Part shown: in pieces, positions 1-11,051 of the stretch | How positions within the stretch are numbered: the first letter of the stretch is position 1 | Layout: the number at the start of each line of letters is the position of its first letter | Source of the DNA: Sambucus nigra | Taxonomy: Eukaryota; Streptophyta; Magnoliopsida; Dipsacales; Adoxaceae | Reading direction: 5' to 3' | Length of the DNA: 64,000 nt | Assembly (NCBI GenBank): GCA_949130495.1 | Contig: OX422211.1 | Location: forward strand, 397,665,049 to 397,729,048 | The notes under the pieces: model-generated | The model's database searches: none | Seen by the model: the letters and a program-made list of their open reading frames with translations, nothing else | What the model was told of the DNA's origin: nothing | Program-made: the position numbers and the translations under genes

Positions 1-1154
1 AGTTTTCTAGTGGCCTTCCCACTCCTATATTAGGTGAAGACAAATTGTCATCTATTCGTTGTGATCCAGTGGAGAATGTGCATCTTATATAGAAGCCTTA
101 TGGTGGAATTACAGTATGCAAGGCTGTGTTTCGGCCGGATCGGATCGGAAAAGCATGTTTCGGAAAAATTTTCGAAAAAATCGGCAAAAAAATCGGCGTG
201 CCGAATCCGATTTTTTTCGGAAATGTTTTTTTTCCGAATTCGGAATTTTCGGCAAAATCGGAATTTTCAGAAATTCGGCAATTTTCCAGAAAAATACTTC
301 GGAAATTATTTCGGAAAACAGTTCGGAAAACATTTCGTGCAAAATTGGAAAATAGTTCGGAAAATATTTCGGAAAAACAATCGGAAAATAGTTCGGATAA
401 TATTTCGGAAAATAATTCGGAAATTCGGATCGGCACAAATTTCGGAAATTCGGAAAATAAAAAAATTCCGATTTCCGATCCGATTTTTTTCGGAAAAAAT
501 CGGAAATCGGAAAAATCGGAAAATCGGAAAAAAAAAACACAGCCACGGTATGCTACAATTACACGACCTGAAATTGCCTACTCAGTTAACAGAGTGTGTT
601 AGTTTATGCCAAATCCGCTGCAATCTCACTAAAAACAGTCAAAAGGATATTGAGGTACTTGAAAGGAACTTTGACATATGGTTTGCATCTCAGAAAGTCA
701 ACCAATATAGATCTCACTGGTTTCTATGATGCTAATTGGGCATCCGATCCATATGATCGAATATCAACCACTCGGTACTATGTTTATCTTGGCTCTCATT
801 TAGTTCCTGGAATTCTAATAAACAAAGCACTATCTCTTGCAGTAGCACAAAGGCTGATTATAGGAGATTAGTTGTTTTATAATCGGGAATTACATGGATT
901 CAATCTGTATTCACTGAACTAAATATCCCTCTAGAGTAATCCTCATGTACTTTGGTGTGATAACCTCACTACTGCACTTTTAACTGCAAACCCATTGTCC
1001 ATGCTGGTACCAAGCACATTGAGCTAGATTTGTACTTCGTCAAATATGTTACATCCTTTGATCAAAGCGTTGACATTCTTACTAAAGTAGTTAGCAGTTC
1101 CAAATTCTTGATGCTTAGAAACAAAGTTAGAGTAAAAGGTTCAACTCAAAGTTT
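1..1154 (+). pseudogene. Ty1-copia pol 3' remnant (end of RT and RNase H)
   Basis: This is the C-terminal end of a Ty1-copia polyprotein. Before the insertion at 120 the frame reads ILYRSLMVELQYA, and after 545 it resumes as TITRPEIAYSVNRVC, the usual RT/RNase H connection. RNase H follows (VKRILRYLKGTLTYGL, FYDANWASDP, about 640-870), then a decayed tail to the polypurine tract at 1155. In-frame stops (for example a TAG in place of Gln after NRVC) and frameshifts show that it is dead. The upstream part of the element lies outside the window. Confidence 0.85.
120..545. mobile_element. hAT-like MITE inserted in copia pol
   Basis: A block of about 426 bp interrupts the copia frame exactly between codons for Gln-Tyr-Ala and Thr-Ile-Thr. 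Its ends are inverted repeats: GGCTGTGTTT at 121-130, and its complement AAACACAGCC at 535-544. The flanks cagtatgc (112-119) and cggtatgc (546-553) match at 7 of 8 positions, which fits the 8-bp target duplication of hAT elements. The interior has no coding sequence and is packed with TTCGGAAA-type motifs on both strands. Reading frames across it are low-complexity shadows. Confidence 0.6.
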
Positions 1155-1163
1155 GAGGGGGGA
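1155..1163 (+). other. Polypurine tract of copia element
   Basis: GAGGGGGGA lies directly before TGTCACC, the start of the 3' LTR. This is the plus-strand priming site expected after the end of pol. Confidence 0.7.
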
Positions 1164-1400
1164 TGTCACCAGATAGTTATATTAGGTTATATTGTTAGAG
1201 TTAGTAAGAACAGCTTACACGTGTCATTCATTGTTAACCTTGATCATTAGTCAATTAATTAATTAGTTAACAAACTCTTGCATTTATACACACTCTATTG
1301 TTCTTTCCCAATTATTGAAAACAAAATCTTATTTGGAATTCTTTCCTTTTTACGATCATTGATAGTTTTGCCTGAAGCTAAAAATACAAAGAAAAGAACA
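1164..1400 (+). repeat. 3' LTR of the copia element (end uncertain)
   Basis: It begins TGTCACCAGATAG immediately after the polypurine tract and plausibly ends at ...AGAACA, giving TGT...ACA termini. The upstream partner LTR is outside the window, so the 3' boundary cannot be checked by comparison. Confidence 0.5.
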
Positions 1401-2877
1401 TGTGCATATGTTCAATTTTTCCCTCAAATATATATTTATATATAAAAATAATAATATTATAGAATCATAAGTGTGTTTACATTGTCCATCATTTTTTAAC
1501 ACTTCAGACTCTCCCTACGTCCAGTCCAATCTCTTAATTTCTATTATTACTACTTGTTCATGCATAAATATATGTGTGAGTGTTTATATACATAAATTAC
1601 ACTGGTTTATCCAATCAAGACTTTATAACTTTCATGTCATTAAAAATGAATTTGTTTGAAAGAATTGGGAGCAAGAAATAAGGCTTGTATCAATTATAGC
1701 TGGTAATATTGGCGATATATATTGTCCAAAGTTGGGGACCAAGAAGAAGTATGCTGCATTTTCACGATCATCTCCTCCTATAAATAGAGCTCTCTATTAA
1801 AAACATCGGTTTACTTCTTGTACAATGGGAGAGAGCCATTGATCTGGTCAGTAATACTCATGTTAGCCTCCCAGATTAGGGATTTAAGCAGTCTTTTTTA
1901 TCTTCATTTAACGGTTCCGGAACTGGACATGTGATATTCAACTCCATCGCGATATCGTCATTAGGCAAAGATATGCTAATTAGATGGCAATTTTTTTTTT
2001 TGAAAAATGTAAAAAAAATTGAAAAAAATAAGATTAACAATGTCCATCAATCAGATACTTTCAAAACCCTCATTTAGTATGCAATGCATTATAAAAAAAT
2101 TACATTGAAAATAAATAAAAATGATTACAATGTTTCGTCATTTCATCTCCCTATGTCTAGCAATAATTTTATTTTTTAGTAGAGTTATTTTTTTTAAAAG
2201 ATGCATATGTTATTTTTTTAAAACGTTAACTCTTCTAAAAAAATAACGTTTGGAGTTATTTTTTTCTTAAAATGATGGAAATATTATTTTTTATAAAAAA
2301 TATACAAATATAATTTTTTTAGTAGGATAAATTGTTATTAGCACATGCTTCATTAAAAAAAACAAAACCAAAAAACACACTTCTTTTAATAACATAAAAA
2401 CAACACTTTCTCTTTTAAAGAAAATTTGCAAAACTTGCGCCCTTTTAAAGAAAAAAACTACAACCTTCCCTTCATAAACATGAAAAATCCTGCTCCATTG
2501 GTTTAGGCTTACCAAGTTAAAAAACATGCGCTTCTACTCAATCGGTTGTTTTATACATGGAATTTGATATTTTTTTACATTGTTATTTTAAAAAAAATCT
2601 ACTAAAAACATAACATTTAAAATGTTCTTTTTTTAGTAGAGCTATTTTACAATATTTAAAAAAAAAATTGAATGTTACTTTTTTAATAAGAGAAAATGTT
2701 AATAACACATGTTTCCTTAGAAAAACAAAAAGATATCAAAAAATTCTTCTAAAAACATAATAACAAACACTTCTTTTGAAAACAAAACAAAAAATGGTTT
2801 GTATTAAAAACACACACTTCTTGCAAACAACAATTAACCCTGACCGTTTTTAAACCTAGAAAAGCTCAAACAATACA

Positions 2878-2879
<2 letters not shown>
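1401..2879. other. AT-rich sequence without a gene
   Basis: No convincing coding sequence is visible. Stretches at about 2160-2560 and 2560-2800 look like imperfect copies of one another: both have a TTTTTTAGTAGAG.TATTTT block, then an A-rich block with repeated 'acacttctttt'. This suggests an old duplication or a decayed element. Confidence 0.5.
1778..1787 (+). promoter_or_regulatory. TATA-box-like CTATAAATAG
   Basis: CTATAAATAG followed by AGCTCTC is a good match to a plant TATA box. A start codon about 40 bp downstream (atgggagagagcc) runs into a stop after five codons, so no gene can be assigned. It may be a relic promoter from an LTR or a lost gene. Confidence 0.3.

Positions 2880-2957
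<78 letters not shown>
2880..2957. repeat. Compound microsatellite (TA)n(GA)n
   Basis: About 15 TA units are followed directly by about 23 GA units. The reading frame across it (SLSLSL/YIYIYI) is a repeat artefact. Confidence 0.95.
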
Positions 2958-2959
<2 letters not shown>

Positions 2960-2969
2960 TCAGGGTCAT

Positions 2970-2990
2970 GTGCACACTAAATTTGCACAT
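2970..2990 (+). repeat. 21-bp direct repeat (partner at 3893-3913)
   Basis: GTGCACACTAAATTTGCACAT recurs at 3893-3913 with one mismatch. Both copies sit just after a GA/CT-rich run. The two copies bracket the inverted repeat and the CACTA terminus between them, so they may come from a small repeat family with a preference for simple-sequence sites. Confidence 0.6.
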
Positions 2991-2999
2991 TATATTTTT

Positions 3000-3290
3000 T
3001 AAAACAGTAAAAAAATATTTTTGAGTTGAATTTTTTTTGTATATTATTAAACATTTCAAGGAATCCATATAAAAAAATCGGCACAATTTTTTTTTTTTTT
3101 GGTATTTTAAAAAAATCGGTCAAATTTTCGCAGTTTTTAAAGCACTTAAAAGGTGCAAAAGTTTGACCGTTTTTTTAAAATATCAAATAAACTTCTTTTG
3201 AGTTGATTTTTTTTATATGGGTCTGTTGAAAGTTTTAAATATCACAAAAAATAAACTCAAAAATATTTTGTTAATATTTTTTCGCTGCTT
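3000..3290. repeat. Long inverted repeat (hairpin-forming, MITE-like)
   Basis: The arm at about 3008-3132 is matched in inverse orientation by about 3153-3280, with a spacer of roughly 20 bp. Paired landmarks are ATATTTTTGAGTT with its complement near 3250-3270, CCATATAAAAAAA with the complement near 3213-3225, and ATCGGTCAAA.TTT.GCA with TGCAAAAGTTTGACCG at 3153-3169. The arms are imperfect. No coding sequence is present. It could be a foldback element or the source of a small-RNA hairpin. Confidence 0.65.
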
Positions 3291-3479
3291 GAGGTGGAGA
3301 GAAGAAATCGGGGGAGAGAGAAGAGATCGGGGGAGAGGAGAGAGAAAAAAAAGGTGTTTTTTTAGGGTTTATTTTAAGCGGGAATTTTAGAGGGTTTTTA
3401 GGGGGAAAATAAATTTTTGGCTAAAAAAAAAAGAGGGAGATAAATTTTGAGTTATTTTTTTAATTAAGTTAAAATACAT

Positions 3480-3807
3480 ATCGCGACATGCATATGATGA
3501 AGCTAAAAGTATACACCATTTCGCAACATGATATCCATGTCGCAAAACGCGAGAGATGTTTTCGCGACATGCAATACATGTTGTCGAAAGTGAGGGACCA
3601 AATGCGTGACATCAATCAGATGTCCCGCGGAATGTAAATGACATTTGGGGGGGGGGGGGGGGGGGGGGAATGTTAGTAGGGAGCCCACCAAAATAACAAC
3701 TTTTCGCGACACAAAAATTATATATGTCGTCAAAAGTATACCTTTTGGCAACACGAAAACATTGATGCCGCCGAAAGATGTCGCGAATTCTGTTTTTTCT
3801 TGTAGTG
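3480..3807. mobile_element. Terminus of a CACTA (En/Spm-like) transposon
   Basis: The sequence ending at 3807 is TTTTTTCTTGTAGTG, the complement of the CACTACAAGAAAA terminus of plant CACTA elements. The 300 bp inside this end carry repeated subterminal motifs around TCGCGACA / TTTCGCGAC (near 3480, 3520, 3540, 3562, 3702 and 3780) in both orientations, as expected for transposase binding. The other end is not recognised, so the element is truncated or extensively rearranged. The 3 bp after the end (TGA) would be the target duplication. Confidence 0.7.
3647..3668 (+). repeat. Homopolymer run of 22 G
   Basis: A single run of 22 guanines lies between CACTA subterminal motifs. Its length is likely to be unstable and prone to sequencing error. 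It produces spurious Gly-rich or Pro-rich reading frames. Confidence 0.95.
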
Positions 3808-3810
3808 TGA

Positions 3811-6800
3811 AAACCCTAATTATCACTAGAGAAGAAGCCCTGTTCGTCGGTCGAGAATCTTTCTCTCTCTCTCTCTCTAGAGAAAGACTCCTGTGCACAC
3901 TAAGTTTGCACATGTGCTGCCGCACACCTACATGAGATTTTATTTTGATTCTTAATAGATTTGAATGAATATGAGATATGAAGCTAATGCTAGTGAAGGT
4001 CTCGATCAAGAATCCTATAAATGCATGTCTCAAAGCTTAGTAAGTTTAATGAATATAAATTTGTACACTACATATTTGTTTGACATAATATCCAAGTCAG
4101 ATTTTGAATACGCGTAGGTTACTTCTGGGGGACAATTTTGGATTATTTCATAAGAAGCTAATAGTGGTGAGGATTTATAATTAAATTAGTGGTTTAAAGT
4201 TTATGTTTTTGTTAACTTGATATTTTTTTCATTTCATTGTTTGGTTTATATACAATCACTAACTTTGTTGTTTGTTTGTTGAGAGATGATATGGAAATCT
4301 TACTTCTACGAAGGTATTCATTCCTCATTAACGACAATATGAATATGATAGTTGGATGTTTCTATGTGTATCACTCTGCGTTAGCTCTCAAAACCACTGT
4401 TGAGGCTATCTTGTAATTTTCATTATTCAAGGCCCTCTATATGAGTTTTTATTTTGAAATATTATTCCCGATGGAGATACGAATTCTTGCAAGAAAGTAT
4501 GGTTCTTCTTTGGGTGGAAACTAATATTTCACTCTGTGTTGATGTGTATTTGTTATTGATTTGGTTATTTTTGTGGTTTTCTTTTCGGGTTTGTTGTGGT
4601 GATATATCATGTGTGGTCACAATAGATGCGAGAAGTGCAGTAAAGATAGGTACATTAGGGGTATAATAAAAAGTTCGACATTGACACCTGTACATTGTGA
4701 GTACTTTAAATTAGGTGTTAAATTTGCGAAATTCATAGGTTGTGCAGGTTTGAGCTTCTCTCATGATGTTTGTCTATGTCCCTTTTACAAATATGTGTTA
4801 GCAATGTGCTTTTCACTACAACTAGTTTATGAGACTGCTTAGAATCGTTAAGGAGCTTTAGTGAATCAGGACTCATATATTAGTTTGTAAAAAGACAAGA
4901 ATTTGTTGAGCTATTTGGTTTAATATAAACCTTTTACAAAGAGTTTATATTCTAATTTTTTGTAGTATTGTTTGATGTAAATCATTAAAGTTTTTAATAC
5001 TCTATTTTTCATTTCCCATTGGTGTTCATATCGTTTATGGCTTATGTGTTGCATTTTTTTTGTTTCCCATGGTTTTAAATAGCGGTTCAGGGATACGAAC
5101 CTGAAGCTATAAAGGCGTAAGCAATACACTCTCTCTCCCCCATCCCTCCCTCTTCGTTATTTATTTTTTTTCTATTTTTTGTTTGGAAACACCATCCATT
5201 ATTAATAGTTTCCTCTACGCCCCACATGATATGAGTTTACAAGAGTTATTTTGTAGTGTCGTTTGATTGAAAATATTATTTTGTAATGTCATTTTATTGT
5301 TACACCCATGACCTAACCATCATTTTCTATTCTTTTTATACTAATGTACTAAAAATGTGCTAATGTCATTCAGATTCCTTAAATATTGATAAAAATTTAA
5401 AGAATCCCCTGTTTTATAAACATTTGAGCATTAAGCATGTATTATACAATTTTATTTTAAATTTTGTAAATATTAATGTCATGTTTATGTTTATAACTGA
5501 TTGTTTAACAAAAAGATTACGATATAATGTTGAACCAATTTCAGAAATTTAAGCAATGTGACTCTTTTGCATTGAAATGACGTTTGACAATGAGTACTTT
5601 AATGATTATGTTAGGCAACTTGCATTGGATTATTTAGTATTTGTAGATATTTAAGAGTAGAGGCTCTTGAAGTCTGAAGGCAAAAAGTTTAAGACAATAT
5701 GAAGGCCTTATAAAAGATCTCTCTGACACGACGCTCTCTCCATATGATTATTGTTTCGGTGTGTTTCATTGGTTCGATATTTGTTTCCATATATATGATT
5801 TATTGGTACTAGTGGTGTTTTTCACACGTGTGACCTATCTTTTTTGCTGGTGGTGTTTTTCATGGTTGAATACAGAATCAAACGATTACTATATGCGGTT
5901 TCAATTTTTTCATTCAACCGGTTTCAATTTTTTGATTTGGTATTATGATTTTGTATAAATGATTCAAGCGTGATTTTTTTTTCAAACGATTGGTACATAA
6001 GCAGTTGCTAAATGTGATTTTTCCAAAATAGTATGTATGTATGTATGTGTCAATTTGTATTATTTATTGGTGATATATTTGTTTTGGTTTCTGTACCAAA
6101 TCTTTGGTTCCAAGTTGAAATGTGTGGAGAAGAAGCAGACGCATTTTAAATTACTGAATTCTTTCGAGTAAGCCTTTATATCTCTTTCACTTGCACTTCG
6201 ACCCTGCACTTCTTATATGAAGATATTTTGGTCTTTTTAAAACACTATGCTAACATGATGTGCAAAGTGAAACAGATCTAAACTATAGGTATTACAATGA
6301 GGCGATCCACATACCCAAAATAGCACATGGGGTGGATTTAGCTTACCCTATTTTCAATCTACAGTGGTATTTTTATAGGTTGTAGTGTATAGGTATTTTT
6401 TATTGTTGGTTCAAGATTATTAAATAGTCTGATAGATTAAAACTGTATTTTTTTCAACTTTTAGGTGTGAGAAAAAGTGTTGAAACTTTTCACCGGTTTT
6501 TCTTTTGCATGATTATATAGATGGATCTATTTTGGAAAGATAATTCATTTTTACTTGATATAAGTCAAAATAATACTTCATCTTACTATGTATAACAAGC
6601 AGACCCATTTCTCAATTTGTGTTTGTGTTACAATAATTGTAATTCACTTGCACTTCGACCATGCACTGTAAATGTGTACAAAAACCCCAACTCTCACAAC
6701 AATTGGTAAGCCATTTTCATGGAAAATTCTTTACAACGCGCGAGACATTGGAGATGCAATATTTTATATGCTTTAAATACATAATGAGTCCATGAGAATA

Positions 6801-7129
6801 GCGGGAACCATATGGTAATTACTTAAGTTTGGGCCAAAGGCATATGCTAATCATTCAACACAGGTAAATGTTTTTCATGATAAAAACAATTGGATTTAGT
6901 GGTGAAGAAGAAGTTTTGATAACATCTCCAGAACTATTTATGTCTCTACAATTGGATTTTAGTATAAATACGAATCATTAGAGCTCATTGGTTTATTACT
7001 TCATTTCCCCCTGTAGCCTTCTTTTCCTTTTTGTTCTGTCTTTGGAACTTTGATTTCTAATGTTGCATAAGTTTTAAATTTTTGTTTTAAAACATGCCTT
7101 TTAAAACCTTAGTAACAACGGATTATTCT
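3811..7129. other. AT-rich sequence without a recognised gene
   Basis: Only short, unrelated open frames occur here (for example 4454-4666 and 5761-5958). None shows a recognisable domain or plausible codon usage. The last few hundred bases (about 6800-7129) are T-rich and could be an intron preceding the E1-beta fragment. Confidence 0.5.
6186..6667 (+). repeat. Pair of 25-bp direct repeats
   Basis: TTCACTTGCACTTCGACC followed by CTGCACT at 6186-6210 is repeated at 6643-6667 with one mismatch. The copies are 457 bp apart. The intervening sequence shows no coding potential. Confidence 0.7.
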
Positions 7130-7578
7130 TTTGATCACATTTTACTGTTCAATCTCAAGGAGAGGATTCTTACGAAGAGTACATGTTGAATCTCGAGGAA
7201 ACAGAGATGGTGAAGCCCGGGGAGCATGTCACCATCCTGACCTGTTCACGAATGAGGGCTGCTAAGACTCTGATCAATAAGGGGTATTATCCCGAGCTTA
7301 TTGATATAAGGTCATTGGAACCGTTTGATCTTCATACAATCAGAAATTATATGAAGAAGATGCACCATGTGCTTATTGCGGAGGAGTGCATGAGGACTGG
7401 TGGGATCGGTGCAAGTATAACAATGGACATCAATGAGAATTTCCATGATTACTTGGATGCTCCAGTAAGCTATTTGTTATCGCAGGATGTGCCAGCTCCA
7501 TTTGCTGGGACATTGGAGTAATATATCATAGTTCAGCCTGCCCAGATTGTGACTGTTGTGGAATAGCTTTACCAGTAG
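7130..7578 (+). pseudogene. Plastid pyruvate dehydrogenase E1-beta, C-terminal fragment
   Basis: The translation matches the last third of the plant chloroplast PDH E1 beta subunit, which with E1-alpha decarboxylates pyruvate for plastid acetyl-CoA synthesis. Landmarks are [61 protein letters not shown] and VQPAQIVTVVE. It is broken: a frameshift follows NLKERI, about five codons are missing after TCSRMR compared with my recollection of the family, a TAA at 7519 stops the frame after AGTLE, and a TAG sits in VVE-stop-LYQ. The ancestral stop appears to be 7576-7578. No upstream exons are recognised. There is no poly(A) tail, and a T-rich intron-like flank argues against a processed copy. Confidence 0.85.
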
Positions 7579-8840
7579 AAGCACTGCTAAATTGCTGTTC
7601 TGGTACTCAGCTTCCTTCTTATATGCATAATTATTGTAGTTTAATATCTTCATTTTATTTTATTTCAAAGAACTAGAATTTGTTTATGGGATAGAAGGGT
7701 TTTACAATGTTTTTTTTCTTCACTTGAGCGATGGATGGGCTTTAGATTATGAACTGATCAATGATCGAGGTGTTTGAGGAATTATGAAATCATAATTACC
7801 TCCAAAACAAAATAAAGAAAAAAATCTAATCTTTCATGTTCAAGCACTAAACGCTAGGCAAAGAAAGCGAAGGTTTCCCGTCCGACATCAAGTCCCTCCG
7901 GTGGGGAAATTGCATCTGTTTAAATTCCAGTACTAAAACAGAATTTTGAGTTACATATGCTTAAAGAAAAAAAGGTGTTCAAATTGCAGTCTTATAAACT
8001 AAGGGTGTCCTTTAGTGTTTGAATTCTGTCTGTTAGGAAAATAATGGAAGCAAAGTGTCTTTGATGACATGGTGAGTAATCCTTGGGGATATATGATCTA
8101 CTGCTTCAAATTTTTGACATGAATAGTTTTCGAGTTGCACTCTTAAACGATCTTTACCATAAAGTCGGCCCACTTGAACTTTGTATTAAAGGACTAAAAA
8201 TAAGCTCAGGTTCAATGCCTGATATTGTTTAATTTCACTTTATATTTATATTCGTTGATTTTGTTCATATCTCAAGGTTCTATATGTAGACTAAAATTTT
8301 CTCTACATATCTTATATTTTACTTTTATTTACACTTTCATAGCACTGTCATTGTCATTTATATATAATCTGATTTAAACTTTTCTCACGTTTCAGGAGAA
8401 TTGGAGATATATTTTTGGTAAAAGCATTTTGTGACAATGAAAGAGACAGACAGGATGTGGGCGATACAAGAGACGTAATGTAATTGCGGTCTCTCTTGGA
8501 AACATGCGTTGGTTGTTATGAAATTGTTTATCATCTTAACATACTTTGGAAATTTTTGTTGTGTCCATTTCTTTTAAACCGACACTTTGTTAATTTGAGG
8601 CGCAAAGTGAATTCGATTGCTGAATATTGTATATATCATGTTATATGTGAGTCTATTTGATAAATTTAGACTATTTGAATGTTGTTGGACTATTTGTCAT
8701 TTGTTAAGCCGAGTGGATAATCCTATAAATAAAGGCGATTATGACCAATTTTTTAAATTATGTTTTGTTTTGTAGGGGAATGAAATCTTTGCCTTTTTGC
8801 AATTACGTACTTTGAAAATTTTCACTGATTTTTGATTAGC
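7579..8840. other. Sequence downstream of the E1-beta fragment
   Basis: No coding region is recognised. A stretch at about 8395-8470 follows a pyrimidine-rich TTTCAG and is less AT-rich than its surroundings. It may be a captured non-coding exon or 3' UTR of the same donor gene, but this is inference only. Confidence 0.35.
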
Positions 8841-8870
8841 AGCGTGCCTTCAGGCACGTGTATACCCTAA
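8841..8870 (+). mobile_element. Helitron-like 3' terminus
   Basis: AGCGTGCCTTCAGGCACGTG forms a short hairpin (CGTGCC / GGCACG around TTCA, 8843-8858). It is followed eight bases later by CTAA at 8867-8870 and then T. A GC-rich hairpin 8-12 bp before a CTRR end, with insertion before T, is the 3' signature of plant Helitrons. The 5' TC end is not located, so the length of the element is unknown. No RepHel coding sequence is present, so it would be non-autonomous. Confidence 0.5.
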
Positions 8871-11051
8871 TGTGTGTGTGTGTATATGCTTTTGAAAATC
8901 TTTCTGAGCTTTTACAGGTATTAAAATTCCTAATGAAACAATTGATTGCATTTCGAGAAAGTTATGTCATTTAATGCAACTTTATGGGAAATTTCGCAAT
9001 TTCAGACATCATGTATTGATTGGCGGAACTACATGGAAATGTAGCTCGTCGAGTTATCTTCACGTAATTTCTTCTTCATATGAACACGTTATGTCCATTC
9101 TCTCGAAGTCCATTTGTGTTTGAAAGGAAGATAAAGTGTTTTTGAAAATAAGGGATCAATCGATCGAATCCCCAGTCGATCGATCGATCGAAGTGGTTTT
9201 GGTGAAGACCTATAGGTAGAATCAATATAGTTCTTCATCCCGTGATCGATCCATTTCATTGATTGATCGGTCATCCCATTTTTGGCAAATATCTGAAGAT
9301 CGTATGACTTTTTTCCAAGCATTGATCGACCAATCCATTTCATCATTTGATTGATCTATTCAGATTTTAGATATTTCAAGAGTTTTTGATTTCATTTATT
9401 TGTTTAATTCACTTATTATAAATAATAAGTGGTTCAAATCTAGTTTCTATCCTAAATTTTAGGTTAGATTAGTGTAGTATTGAGAGATTATCTCCTTTCT
9501 CTCTCCTAGGCGGCTTTGTTGTAAGTCACTATTCACCATATTACTTATTTATATAATCTTTGTTAACTTAGTTTTCTTTCTTCGATAATTAGTTTTCTTT
9601 CTTTCTTTATTAAATTACTTTAATTTCATATTATATACAATGCTTTCTAGCTAAATTAAATTAGGTTGAGATGATTGAACTCACCTTGGATTATTCGTTT
9701 TTTTTGCAATTCTATGATGAATTAGGCTAGTTTTAATGGGGTAGGTTGTTCTTGATTTTGCTCCTAGAAAACTTAATTGGGTATATCATGTATGTACCAT
9801 GTTTACGACCTTACGTCTATAATATCGGAGATATTTGTTAATTCCAAAATCAAAGTAGGCTTTTATGAGAATATAAGGGGAGATAACTCTAGGTTTTATT
9901 AATTGCCCAAATGAGATTTAGACTTTATAAATATATTCTTCCTATGTAACCGTTTACGTTATTTAGTTCGAGGTGAGGGATATTATTCTAAATTTATAGT
10001 TTTCAATCTTTTTTTCTTAACTTTAGTTTTCAGATTTGTCTACATTAATGTTTTATTAAAACTTCACATTTTACAATTTAATTTTGAAGTAATAAACTAA
10101 TTAAAATATAACAATTATTCTCTGTGGATTCGATATCGAGAATCGCTTCTATACTCACATAAGAGTGTACTTAAAATTTTTGTTCTTTGCATTATGGTTG
10201 AAAATCGATAACAACGGCAGGTGTCTTTACACGATCGCCCGATTGTTGCCCCATCACACATTTTGGTTCTTTGAGCAAATGATGTGCATTGAGTCCATCT
10301 TAGCAACTAATGACCATGTGTAATTTTTTGGGGAATTAATGACCAACTTGGAAACTAATGACCAAGTGCATTGGGTCCATCTTGGGAACCGTCTCAAAAG
10401 ACATATGGGTCCCATATTAAACTAAATCCAAATTTGCTACCCAAATAAACACATAAATTCTAGTAATTCGCCACGTGAATGAAAATTTATTTTATCAATA
10501 TGTAAAGACTATGTAGACACACAATAGAGTTTCTATTGGAATGTTTATGCGTCATGAGAGCTATATTTTGGCGTTCAATATTCTAGTGAAAGACTACATG
10601 ATTTACTAACTCATCAGTAAATGTGGTATCTTGAACTTTTCAATTTTTGGTGTAAATCAAGATAGTAGACTTCACCCGATAATTTTCCGAATATTGATGG
10701 TTCTTTTGGTTGTGTGAATTTTATCTGTAAACAACTCATTCTTTTATGATCGTTTTAGATAATTTCAGCCTTTCGACGTTCTCATTGTAGTAATCCCTTC
10801 ACACTCACATAGGTGACTTACCATTGAGAGAATCCTACAATAACCCACTTGTATTTCTTATATATATGAGTCATTAAATGTTATTCTTAACCTTACATAA
10901 ATTGTTGGTAACAAATTTTTATGATAGGAATTTATATGATTTTAAGAACTCATTGCTGCTCATTTTGAAGAGTCGGTCAAGATTCAATAGTCCCTTTAAT
11001 CCTAGAAATTTTTATCTCCAGTCAGCTAGGTGGTTCCATAAAGTGAACTCT
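8871..11051. other. AT-rich sequence without a gene; includes copia 3' flank
   Basis: No protein-coding gene is seen. The part from about 10300 to 11051 lies just beyond the end of the minus-strand copia pol. It has the TGGAACCACCTAGCTGACTGGAG type of text (complement) that follows pol in such elements, so it probably includes the 3' untranslated region and a decayed LTR. Confidence 0.4.
9154..9191. repeat. GATCGATC-rich bipartite motif
   Basis: ATCAATCGATCGAATC and TCGATCGATCGATCGA are separated by a few bases; further single GATCGAT and TTGATCGA motifs occur to about 9350. The same arrangement recurs in the LTRs at 23701, 29104, 38019, 40909 and 43810, so this may be the relic of a related LTR. 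Confidence 0.6.

Noticed and set aside
98..602. Several overlapping open frames of 79-231 codons on both strands
   Set aside because: They run through the TTCGGAAA-rich MITE and reflect its low-complexity composition, with Phe/Arg/Lys/Asn-rich nonsense proteins.
2856..3086. Open frame with SLSLSL and YIYIYI
   Set aside because: Translation of a (TA)n(GA)n microsatellite. The same applies to frames at 21696-21918, 35560-35832 and 38284-38572.
3503..4033. 176-codon minus-strand frame
   Set aside because: It crosses the G-run and the CACTA subterminal repeats and has no domain; it is not a gene.
5070..5110. GGTTC.GGGATACGAACC resembling a tRNA T-arm
   Set aside because: No acceptor stem, D-arm or anticodon arm can be built around it.
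8281..8330. TCTATATGTAGACTAAAA as a Helitron 5' end
   Set aside because: TC-start and AT-rich text fit loosely, but it is preceded by T rather than A, and it would give an element of only 0.6 kb excluding the gene fragment.
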